Shown here in pieces: positions 58,101-64,000 of a stretch of 64,000 nt of DNA (position 1 is the first letter of the stretch; the number at the start of each line of letters is the position of its first letter). The position numbers and the translations under genes were made by a program. The DNA is from RDXT01 sp033765305 (GTDB lineage Bacteria; Bacteroidota; Bacteroidia; J057): positions 62,001-126,000 of the forward strand of contig JANRID010000010.1 in the NCBI GenBank assembly GCA_033765305.1, given 5' to 3'. The notes under the pieces were generated by a model that ran no database searches, was not told where the DNA came from, and saw only the letters and a program-made list of their open reading frames with translations.

Positions 58101-58735
58101 TCGAAATCTGTACCCAGCAGGGCCTGTCGCCGGAACTGGTGATCAACCAGCCGCTGGCCGTCACCCGCTGGTACAATGCCACGATCAGCAATACGCGCCT
58201 GCTGGCCGATGACGGCCAGGGCACTCCGGCCAACCTGACTTTTACGCTGGTGAGTCTGCCCGAATGGGGCTGGGTACAGCTCGACGGCGTGTCGCTGGGC
58301 ATCGGCGGCACCTTCACCCAGGCCGATCTGAACCTGGGCCGGGTCCGCTACCAGCACGGCGGCGATCCGCTTTCGACTGCCGATTCGTTTACCTTCACGG
58401 TAGCCAATACCAGCGGCGGCTGGCTGGGCATTCCGGCCTTTCAGGTAGCCATTACCCAGACGACGGCGGCCGATCCTGCCTCGCAGGCCTTCGGGGTGCA
58501 GCTCCAGCCCAATCCGGCCAGCGGGATGGTGCAGGTGCGGCTGCAGGACGCGCCCGCAGGCGCGGTGCAGCTGACCCTGACAACCCTGCATGGGCAGCAG
58601 ATCCGCAGCTACCGGGGGCTGCCGAACGGAAGCGGCGTTATCGAACTGCCGCTCGATGGACTGGCATCCGGATTGTATCTGCTTGATATACAGGCGGGAG
58701 GCTCGTCGGTGGTGCGGCGGCTGGCCGTCGAGTAA
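55115..58735 (+). CDS. Secreted reprolysin-like metalloprotease with T9SS tail
   Basis: A 1206-aa cargo protein. Signal peptide (residues 1-26), a propeptide-like region, then a zinc domain with HEMGHQFGANHTF (H344, E345, H348, H354). Later modules are a cadherin/PKD-like segment (PTVDAGPSGYYIP; SDPDGDALTYSWEQL), a fibronectin type III-like domain (ASGLSLQPILVWGAAP), a proprotein-convertase P-domain (SDVNVVGLRGTHTGIQDLELSL), a second cadherin-like stretch, and a C-terminal T9SS type A sorting domain (GVQLQPNPASGMVQVRL). It is 86 bases behind the TonB receptor. It degrades proteins outside the cell and may be controlled by the sigma/FecR cassette. Confidence 0.92.
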   Translation: MQASPLRLALILTVLCASWAAAPLRAQRLLWADAAETETLRSAVRDIVPARYRTLSLDRSELERLLVQAPMERSGAAPLLLELPLPDGSFAGYHVWESPVMQPGLAAAYPAIRTYLLAGVTQPGAHGRMDLTPSGFHAILHTPGATIYIDPYHRQTDRHYISYYLSDFQTDKLWRSACGTGSSLTGPATYEPGALQVETLRSSGAELRTYRLAVSVTAEYTSFHGGTANALAAIVTSVNRINSIYEAEVGIRLLLVDNTNLLIYTNAATDPFTNGNTPTMLNQNQQTVDAVIGQANYDIGHVFGTGDGGIAQLGSVCVNGSKARGATASGAPVGDPFDVDYVAHEMGHQFGANHTFNSTTGGCDGNREPGSAYEPGSGSTIMAYAGLCAPNNLQSNSDPYFHTHSYDEIRNFILTGSGNSCAVSLPTGNLPPTVDAGPSGYYIPRSTPFQLTGTASDPDGDALTYSWEQLNIGPATAANSPAGTAPSFRSFAPSVSPVRVFPRLQNILANTNSNGEVLPAYARGMRFRLTVRDNRPGGGGVAYDTCFFRVTDQAGPFLVTNPNTQVTWIASTYTQVAWDRANTHLPPVSCSHVNILLSSDGGLTYPDTLAWQVPNTGLANVLVPNISTTQARVRVEASGNIFFDLSNRNFTISPSASAGFTLFAPQPSVPVCPGSQAVFEVLTTSLLGFADPVQVSASGLPAGYTASFSQNPFVPGDTVFVTVQAPAVLSGNPLIFNLLAFSAGGATDLEQLTLTPLNQGPPGIAQAAAPLTGASGLSLQPILVWGAAPTADSYRLELSTAPDFSGSTVYAGIADTSFRLPVPLASTTPYYWRVQAVNACGTGPYSPLSAFQTGVCQRVSSTNVPLNIPAFGAIPIEVNSTMNVPVTPGLISDVNVVGLRGTHTGIQDLELSLFHPGGTPVLLFSSICTRNDENFDLVLDEDAAAAPIACPPLGGLAYRPQGLLSSLDGLPAGGSWRLRVRDLASFEGGSLTGWGLEICTQQGLSPELVINQPLAVTRWYNATISNTRLLADDGQGTPANLTFTLVSLPEWGWVQLDGVSLGIGGTFTQADLNLGRVRYQHGGDPLSTADSFTFTVANTSGGWLGIPAFQVAITQTTAADPASQAFGVQLQPNPASGMVQVRLQDAPAGAVQLTLTTLHGQQIRSYRGLPNGSGVIELPLDGLASGLYLLDIQAGGSSVVRRLAVE

Positions 58736-58758
58736 GCTATGCGCCGGCAGGCAAACGG

Positions 58759-58780
58759 ACGGGAGGCGCTAGCCTCCCGT
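58759..58780. terminator. Terminator after the metalloprotease
   Basis: ACGGGAGGC, loop GCTA, GCCTCCCGT; a perfect 9-bp stem followed by TCTGCATTT. Serves the convergent pair ending at 58735 and 58789. Confidence 0.7.
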
Positions 58781-58788
58781 TCTGCATT

Positions 58789-59241
58789 TCAGGCAGGCGG
58801 AGCGCCGAATACAGCCTGGTACACCGGACGGCGCGCAGCAAACTGCAGGTACAGGACCGGCCAGAGCAGCAGGCCTGCGCCGGGAAAGGGGCCTTTAAAC
58901 GCGATCTCATCGATGATTTCGCTGCCGCTGCCGGTGCTGCGCACCACGTGGCGGTGATGCCAGCCGCCCAGAAAAAAGGGCAATTGGCGGCCTTCATCCG
59001 TGAACCAGGCCTCGCGGCCGTCGTCGCCGGCCCCGGTGATCTCGCTGATCCAGTCCTGCCGGAATCCCAGCGGAAAGACGAGCCGGATATGGACCTGATC
59101 GCCGGGCCGGGAGCCGTCGAAGCGGATGATGTCCACGCGCAGGCCGGGCGGTGCGAGCCGCTCGAAGAGGTTCCGGTCGAAACGCGCCAGCACCGAGCGG
59201 TAGTCGCCCTGGACCGGGGTGCGGATAGTCAGATGCAGCAT
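58789..59241 (-). CDS. SRPBCC (START-like) domain protein
   Basis: A 150-aa protein with the START-like helix-grip fold: MLHLTIRTPVQGDYRSVLARFD, then WISEITG and HHRHVV strands and a C-terminal helix (LLLWPVLYLQFAARRPVYQA). It probably binds a hydrophobic ligand in the cytoplasm. Function unknown. It lies 39 bases downstream of the ECF sigma gene on the same strand. Confidence 0.75.
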   Translation of the reverse strand: MLHLTIRTPVQGDYRSVLARFDRNLFERLAPPGLRVDIIRFDGSRPGDQVHIRLVFPLGFRQDWISEITGAGDDGREAWFTDEGRQLPFFLGGWHHRHVVRSTGSGSEIIDEIAFKGPFPGAGLLLWPVLYLQFAARRPVYQAVFGAPPA

Positions 59242-59280
59242 GGCAAGGATAACCGGGCTGAGGGGGGAAAGGTTCCGGTT

Positions 59281-60099
59281 TCAGCGGTTCAGCAGCGGAA
59301 AGCGCCCGCTTTGCAGCAGATTCCGGATGGCCGGGATCAGCCGCTCCGGGGCCTGGTAGTCCGGGTGGCTGTGGAATATCGCGGCTTCGTCGAGCATCTG
59401 CTCGATCTCCTGCTGCGCGCCGGCGGCCTGCGCGTCGCTCTGCCCCGCAAACCGGAGCCGCTGCGGATCGATCCATTCCACTTCGACCGAATAGCGGATC
59501 TGCCTGGCGCAGCGGCAGGGATTATCCGGGTTGTAGATGCCGCACTGCTTTGCCATAAATCCCCGGATGCGCTGCCGCGCCAGCGACAGGCGCTTGCGGA
59601 AGGTGGCCGGGTCGGTTTCGAGGATGGCGGCGGCCTCAGGGCCGCTATACTCGAGAATTTCGCCGATCAGATAGGCCAGCCGCAGCGGGCGGGAGAGGCA
59701 GGCGAGCATGCTGGTGCTGCAAGCCAGCTTGACTTCCGTTTCGAGCACGGCGTGATCGGCACCTTCGTAGGCCGGATACGCGAGGCCGGCCTGCAGGTGC
59801 GCTTCGCCTTCCTCAAACGTCAGCTGCTCTGCGGAGCTGCGTTTGGCATTCAGCAGGTAGTTGGCGGCAATCCGGTAGGCCCAGGTGGTGAACTGGCTCT
59901 CGCCCCGGAAACTGTCCAGGCGGGTGAGGATGCGAATCAGAATCTCCTGGGTGGCATCCTCCGCGTCTGCGGGTTCCCAGAAAAACCGGACTGCGAGGTT
60001 GTAGATCCGGCGCTGAATGCCCGATACCAGGGCCTCGACGGCGCGCCGGTCGCCGTCGAGGCTGGCCTGGACCAGGGCTGGAAAATCGGGCGCGTGCAT
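59281..60099 (-). CDS. ECF-type sigma factor with Cys-rich C-terminal extension
   Basis: A 272-aa sigma factor. Region 2 contains YNLAVRFFWEPADAEDATQEILIRIL and FTTWAYRIAANYLL; region 4 contains RPLRLAYLIGEILEYSGPEAAAILETDPATFRKRLSLAR. A C-terminal tail of about 80 residues has Cys in KQCGIYNPDNPCRCARQI, probably metal-binding or redox-sensing. The ATG directly follows the stop codon of the SnoaL-like gene. Related ECF factors carry a fused SnoaL domain; here it is encoded separately just upstream. Confidence 0.85.
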   Translation of the reverse strand: MHAPDFPALVQASLDGDRRAVEALVSGIQRRIYNLAVRFFWEPADAEDATQEILIRILTRLDSFRGESQFTTWAYRIAANYLLNAKRSSAEQLTFEEGEAHLQAGLAYPAYEGADHAVLETEVKLACSTSMLACLSRPLRLAYLIGEILEYSGPEAAAILETDPATFRKRLSLARQRIRGFMAKQCGIYNPDNPCRCARQIRYSVEVEWIDPQRLRFAGQSDAQAAGAQQEIEQMLDEAAIFHSHPDYQAPERLIPAIRNLLQSGRFPLLNR

Positions 60100-60453
60100 T
60101 TAGGCAGCATAATAAAACTTCTCCCGCACAATCAGCCCGTTTTCCCAATGCCGAACTGCGACTTCCGTGTATTCGACCGGACTGCCGGAAGCATCGGTGT
60201 ACCGGAACTGCACCTCCTGCATGCTGACGTGTTCGCCATAGGCGGTCTGGAGGACTGTCATAACCAGATCGGGATGCGCATCCACAAAGGCGGCGCACTG
60301 CCCGCGGTTGAGCGCCTTGCCCAGCCTGGGCTCGGATTCGTTTTCCTGCATGACGACCTCCCCGGCGTAGTAGCGCTCGAAAGCATCCATGGCCTGGCCT
60401 GCCATCAGCAGAGCGTTGAGCTGTTCATTGTGTGTTTCAAATACAGATTTCAT
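60100..60453 (-). CDS. SnoaL-like (NTF2-fold) protein
   Basis: A 117-aa protein starting MKSVFETHNEQLNALLMAG, with the NTF2/SnoaL helix FERYYAGEVVMQENE, GKALNRGQCAAFVDAHP and a terminal VAVRHWENGLIVREKFYY strand pair. The start at 60453 gives the canonical domain; a longer frame to 60570 is less likely. The stop codon directly abuts the sigma factor ATG (zero-base spacing), which implies coupled translation and a regulatory link. Confidence 0.85.
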   Translation of the reverse strand: MKSVFETHNEQLNALLMAGQAMDAFERYYAGEVVMQENESEPRLGKALNRGQCAAFVDAHPDLVMTVLQTAYGEHVSMQEVQFRYTDASGSPVEYTEVAVRHWENGLIVREKFYYAA

Positions 60454-60625
60454 GTCTGAAGGATACTTTGACGATGGTGAAGGGTGGACGGAGCGTCCGC
60501 CGGGACGGTCCCCGGCAGCTTTTACATCCGTTAGACAGCTGCCGGAGGTCATGTGTGAACGGGCCTGCAATTTTTTTTACATTCACAGGTCCTTGAAGGC
60601 CGCCTGTCCTGCTGAACCTCAACAT

Positions 60626-61366
60626 ATGGCCAAAGACCGTTTTTCTGCCCAGTCTGCGGGGTATGCCCGCTTCCGCCCCCGCTATCCGGAGGCGTGGTAC
60701 CAGTGGCTGCTCAGCCAGACACCTGGCCGCGACCAGCTTTGGGACTGCGCCACCGGCAACGGCCAGGCTGCGCTGGCCCTGGCACCGCATTTCCGCCACA
60801 CCTTCGCGACCGACCTCAGCGCGGCCCAGCTGGCGGCGGCAGCACCGCATCCGGCCATTACCTACCTGGCATGCCCTGCGGAGCGCACGCCTTTCGAAGC
60901 TGCCGCCTTCGACCTGATCACGGTCGCGCAGGCGGTGCATTGGTTTGATTTCGAGGCATTCTACGCCGAGGTGCGCCGCGTGGGCAAACCCGGCGGGCTG
61001 CTGGCGCTCTGGGGCTACGGGCTGTTCAGCTCCCTGCCGGCGGTCGATGAACGGATCCGCTGGTTTTATTCGGAGGTGGTGGGCCCCTATTGGGATCCGG
61101 AGCGGCGGCACCTGGAGACCGGGCTGCGGGAGATTCCGTTTCCTTTCGAAGCGCTGCATCCGCCGCAGCCGTTTCACATGGCCTACCGCTGGACGCTGGC
61201 GGAACTGCTGGGATACCTGAGCACCTGGTCGAGCGTGCAGCGCTACCGGGAAGCGAATCAGGAGGATCCGATGCCGCTGATCGCAGCGGAGCTGGCAGCC
61301 ATCCGGGACCTGCCGGAGCAGATCGGGGTGGAGTTTCCGCTGCTGATCCGGCTGGGGCGGATCTGA
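60626..61366 (+). CDS. SAM-dependent methyltransferase
   Basis: A 246-aa class I methyltransferase. Motif I is WDCATGNGQAALAL (D-C/A-x-G-x-G), motif II-like TFATDLSAAQLAAA, and the family-specific ITVAQAVHWFDFEAFYAEVRRVGKPGG. This is the class I SAM methyltransferase layout of tellurite- or Bud23-type proteins. Substrate unknown. The ATG at 60626 is used; upstream frame without Met-specific support is discarded. It ends four bases before the convergent next gene. Confidence 0.85.
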   Translation: MAKDRFSAQSAGYARFRPRYPEAWYQWLLSQTPGRDQLWDCATGNGQAALALAPHFRHTFATDLSAAQLAAAAPHPAITYLACPAERTPFEAAAFDLITVAQAVHWFDFEAFYAEVRRVGKPGGLLALWGYGLFSSLPAVDERIRWFYSEVVGPYWDPERRHLETGLREIPFPFEALHPPQPFHMAYRWTLAELLGYLSTWSSVQRYREANQEDPMPLIAAELAAIRDLPEQIGVEFPLLIRLGRI

Positions 61367-61370
61367 GGGA

Positions 61371-63023
61371 TCAGCGCCTGCGGCGGTTTTCGGATTCGGG
61401 CTCCGGTTCGGCGCTCAGGTTCAGCGTGAGCAGGATGGCATCGAGCATATCCCCGTCGAGCATGGTGAGGGTCAGCAGGTCGGGGTTGAGCCATTCGGTA
61501 TAGGCGTTGAGGACAAACTGGGAGCGGCGTTTGCCTTCATACAGGAGCTTGCGGTCGCCTATGGTGCCCTGGTTCAGGTCGATGCGGCGGAGAAAGATGC
61601 GTTCGGGCCCGCGGAGCTTGTCGTCGGCGGGCTCGCGGGTGATGAGGCGGCCCTGGCCGCTGACGGGGTCCAGGGCGAGGGAGTAGTACATGCCCATGCG
61701 TTCAGCAGGCAGCTCCACAATCTGGTGGGTCGGGATGATCAGCGTCCGGCCGGGCGAGCCGTCGGGGCCAAATTCGAAGAAAATCAGCTCTTCGTTGCGC
61801 TGGCTGGGCCGGTCGGCGACATTGCCGGGCGGCAGCTGGGCAGCCAGCTCGCGGTGCACGGCCTGCACGGCCAGCCAGAGGCGCCCATCGGCCAGTTCAT
61901 ACTGCCCGTGCAGGTAGTAGTGGTCGAACGAAAAGCGGGGCTTGAGCCCGTAGGCTTCGCGCGCCTGCGCGACGGCGACGCGCAGGGTAGAGCTGACGTC
62001 GATGCGGCGGCTGAGGTCCACCGTTTCGCGCTGGAAGTCGAAGGCCAGCACCTGAAACGCCTGCTGGCCGCGCAGGCGGCCGCCGTTGAGCCGTTCGGCG
62101 ATGGAGAGATACACCTGCTCGTGGCGCCCGACGAGCGGCGGAAACTGGGTCAGGTAGCCGTCCGTCCACTGCTGGGGCTTGGGGTAGGCATCGTAGGTGA
62201 GGGTGCGGGTCTGGCCGCCGGGCTGCACCTGCATGACATGGAGGCGCCGCCGGGCCTCGTACCAGGCGGCGTACAGGCGGCCTCCGGCATCGGCATGGCA
62301 GCCGAGGAAGGTGGCTTTTTTCCAGGGCAGGCTGAATTGCCCGTCGGAGATGCGGTTGAGGGTGCTGTCGTAGCGCACATAGCGCAGGCCGCCGGCGCGG
62401 CTGGCGCGCACGCCGAGGCGCCCGTCGGGGCGGATGTAGTCCGAATACAGGGTGACGCGGTCTTCGGGCTGCTCGGGAAGCAGCGAGTAGAGCATAAAGC
62501 CGTTGCCGTCCGGGGCCGGCTCGCAGATTGCCTCCTGATCGGAGCGGCCTTGCATAGCCCAGAGAATCACCGGCTCCTGCGGCGCCCCGCTGGCGAGCGA
62601 AAATCCCCGCGCCCGGACCGTATGCTGCTGCCGCAGCATCTCGTAGGTATGGGTCACCAGCACGGCCAGCGAATCGGTGCGCAGCACATGGAGCACGTGC
62701 TCTTCTTCCGCCAGCTCCACATCCTGCTCCCAGATGGTTTCGAGGAACAGGTTGCTGCGCCGGATGCTCAGGTCTCCGCGCCAGGAGAAACGTTTCCGCC
62801 AGAGATAGAGAAATTCGCCGTCGCTGAGCCGGAGCACCGGATCATGCTCGATATAGTATTCCCATCCCTCCCGGCCGAAGCTTTCGTAGGGGTACATCCA
62901 GGCCGGGTCCGAGGGAAAATCCTTGAGCCGGTCTTCAGCGATAACTGCCTGAGCACGGGCAGATCCCGCGCTCAGCAGCGCCAGCAGAAAGAGCCATCCG
63001 GAACATCGCATAAGGCGGGTCAT
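61371..63023 (-). CDS. Secreted protein of unknown function
   Basis: A 550-aa exported protein from ATG 63023, giving a signal peptide (MTRLMRCSGWLFLLALLSAGSARAQ); 63011 is an alternative. The body alternates strand-rich blocks such as DGEFLYLWRKRFSWRGD, GRLGVRASRAGGLRYVRYDS, GCHADAGGRLYAAWYEARR and LADGRLWLAVQAVHRE, which suggests a beta-propeller. A charged Glu/Arg tail (EPEPESENRRRR) ends it. No family recognised. No T9SS domain is visible. Confidence 0.7.
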   Translation of the reverse strand: MTRLMRCSGWLFLLALLSAGSARAQAVIAEDRLKDFPSDPAWMYPYESFGREGWEYYIEHDPVLRLSDGEFLYLWRKRFSWRGDLSIRRSNLFLETIWEQDVELAEEEHVLHVLRTDSLAVLVTHTYEMLRQQHTVRARGFSLASGAPQEPVILWAMQGRSDQEAICEPAPDGNGFMLYSLLPEQPEDRVTLYSDYIRPDGRLGVRASRAGGLRYVRYDSTLNRISDGQFSLPWKKATFLGCHADAGGRLYAAWYEARRRLHVMQVQPGGQTRTLTYDAYPKPQQWTDGYLTQFPPLVGRHEQVYLSIAERLNGGRLRGQQAFQVLAFDFQRETVDLSRRIDVSSTLRVAVAQAREAYGLKPRFSFDHYYLHGQYELADGRLWLAVQAVHRELAAQLPPGNVADRPSQRNEELIFFEFGPDGSPGRTLIIPTHQIVELPAERMGMYYSLALDPVSGQGRLITREPADDKLRGPERIFLRRIDLNQGTIGDRKLLYEGKRRSQFVLNAYTEWLNPDLLTLTMLDGDMLDAILLTLNLSAEPEPESENRRRR

Positions 63024-63032
63024 CTTGCAGCA

Positions 63033-63063
63033 GGAAAGTACGGCGGATTCGGCGGGAATCCAA
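63033..63063 (-). promoter_or_regulatory. Candidate promoter of the secreted unknown protein
   Basis: On the minus strand TTG (63061-63063), exactly 20 bases, then TACTTTCC (63033-63040), a near match of TAnnTTTG. The start codon at 63023 follows 10 bases after, so the message would be almost leaderless. Confidence 0.4.
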
Positions 63064-63176
63064 TATCTATCAGGAGCAAGTTGAACTCCGGATTTCATAA
63101 GTCCGGCGGAACTTTTAAGTTGCAGGGCGGGTATATACCGGCACGGACTCTTTATGTACCACCTGATGGCATCCGG

Positions 63177-64000
63177 ATGAAATATCTGTTCCTGCTCCTG
63201 GTATCGGCCTGCCTGTTCCTCGGCCAGCCGCTTTCAGCCCAGACCCACCTGCCCGGCGACAGCCTCAGCCCTCCCTCGACGGAGGCCGCGGCCCTGATTC
63301 ATTCAGCAGGATCTGATCACCATGCGCACGACGCGCACCTGCCGGCGCTCTGGTCGGTAGCGCCGTTCATCCTGCTGCTGCTGATGATCGCCACCGGACC
63401 GATCTGGTTCAGTGATTTCTGGCATCATTATTACCCCTGGATCGCCGGCGGCCTCGGGGCGGTGACCCTGATCTATTATCTGGGCGGCCTGGGGGACTGG
63501 CATCACCCGCTGCACACCCTGTCCGAGTATATTTCGTTCGTGGCGCTGCTGGCGCCTCTATATATTGCTTCGGGCGGGGTGCTGATCCAGGTGGATGCCC
63601 GCAGCACACCATGGGTGAATCTCCTGCTGCTGCTCACCGGCGCGGTGCTGGCCAACGTGATCGGGACCACCGGTGCCTCCATGCTGCTCATCCGGCCCTT
63701 CATCCGGCTCAACCGCTACCGTCTGCAGCCGTACCATATTGTATTTTTTATTTTCATCGTCAGCAATGCCGGCGGCCTGCTGACCCCGATCGGCGATCCG
63801 CCGCTGTTTCTGGGCTTCCTCAAAGGCGTGCCCTTCGGCTGGACCCTGGCGCATCTCTGGGATGAATGGGCCGTAGCGCTGCTGATGCTCTCCGCCATTT
63901 TCATCTGGCGCGACCGCCGCAATACCGAAGGTGCCGATCTGCCGGACAGCATCTACGGCCAGCGGATCATCGTGCGCGGCACGCGCAGCTTTCTCTGGCT
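63177..64000 (+). CDS. NhaD/CitMHS-type Na+/H+ antiporter (partial, C-terminus outside window)
   Basis: The first 274 codons are visible from ATG 63177. After a signal-like helix (KYLFLLLVSACLFLGQPLSA) comes a His-rich loop (DHHAHDAH) and at least five membrane spans. The motif GTTGASMLLIRPFIRLNRYR and SNAGGLLTPIGDPPLFLGFLKGV are diagnostic of the NhaD/arsenite-permease superfamily in Bacteroidota. It likely exchanges Na+ for H+ across the inner membrane. The 3' end is beyond the right edge. Confidence 0.85.
   Translation, partial: MKYLFLLLVSACLFLGQPLSAQTHLPGDSLSPPSTEAAALIHSAGSDHHAHDAHLPALWSVAPFILLLLMIATGPIWFSDFWHHYYPWIAGGLGAVTLIYYLGGLGDWHHPLHTLSEYISFVALLAPLYIASGGVLIQVDARSTPWVNLLLLLTGAVLANVIGTTGASMLLIRPFIRLNRYRLQPYHIVFFIFIVSNAGGLLTPIGDPPLFLGFLKGVPFGWTLAHLWDEWAVALLMLSAIFIWRDRRNTEGADLPDSIYGQRIIVRGTRSFLW

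Noticed and set aside
55631..58591. A 986-codon minus-strand frame opposite the large metalloprotease
   Set aside because: Arg/Ala/Gly/His-rich with no recognisable motif; the plus strand has a complete domain set.
1..64000. tRNA, rRNA, CRISPR arrays, transposases, phage genes
   Set aside because: Scanned by eye for T-loop motifs, regularly spaced repeats and transposase or phage signatures; none convincing.

Overview
The window looks like chromosomal DNA from a GC-rich member of the Bacteroidota, most likely near the Saprospiraceae/Lewinella group (the phylum is firm, the family is a guess). The evidence is secreted proteins with C-terminal type IX secretion (T9SS) sorting domains, a PorV/PorQ-family protein, a partial Wzi/RemB-like protein, a long-form IspH, a FecR/sigma/TonB-receptor cassette, an S46 dipeptidyl-peptidase, an effector-associated-domain protein, and several promoter-like sequences of the Bacteroidota type (TTG, about 20 bases, TAnnTTTG). 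No tRNA, rRNA, CRISPR array, transposase or phage gene was seen.

Layout. 1-6.4 kb is accessory: a Wzi/RemB-like gene, an M15-peptidase-like coiled-coil protein inside a perfect 95-bp direct repeat, a GyrI-like pair, and an AAA/PD-(D/E)XK gene with a frameshift. 6.4-15 kb is mostly housekeeping: argS, a glycosyltransferase with gcvH, pdxH, cutA with an acetyltransferase, an SDR enzyme and a secreted S46 peptidase. 15-28 kb holds a PQQ dehydrogenase lipoprotein, small secreted proteins, a 2-oxoacid dehydrogenase E2, a retropepsin/PDZ protein, a CotH-like protein, grpE-dnaJ, a periplasmic thioredoxin and a GH78 rhamnosidase. 28-35.7 kb has a two-part glycosyltransferase, a PorV-like operon, dgkA and a secreted M43 protease. 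35.9-38.5 kb is a BlaI/BlaR1-type regulatory pair preceded by three matching operator-like dyads. 38.5-50.6 kb mixes a T9SS cargo protein, yaaA, an EAD11/pseudo-CHAT protein, pepP, a lytic transglycosylase, a saccharopine dehydrogenase-like enzyme, an OsmC protein, ispH, odhB, VanZ and a hydrolase. 50.9-58.7 kb is a sigma/FecR/TonB-receptor cell-surface signalling cassette followed by a very large secreted metalloprotease. 58.8-64 kb has a SnoaL-like/ECF sigma pair, a methyltransferase, a secreted protein of unknown function and the start of an NhaD-type antiporter.

Working together. The secreted proteases, the rhamnosidase, the PQQ dehydrogenase and the TonB receptor fit an organism that degrades polymers at its surface. 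Three regulatory units stand out: BlaI/BlaR1 with its operators, sigma/FecR/TonB receptor, and SnoaL/ECF sigma. The strongest leads are the repeat-flanked M15-like gene, the BlaI operator array with its unusual sensor, the CHAT-fold protein lacking both catalytic residues, and a 36-bp AT-rich inverted repeat at 44.36 kb.
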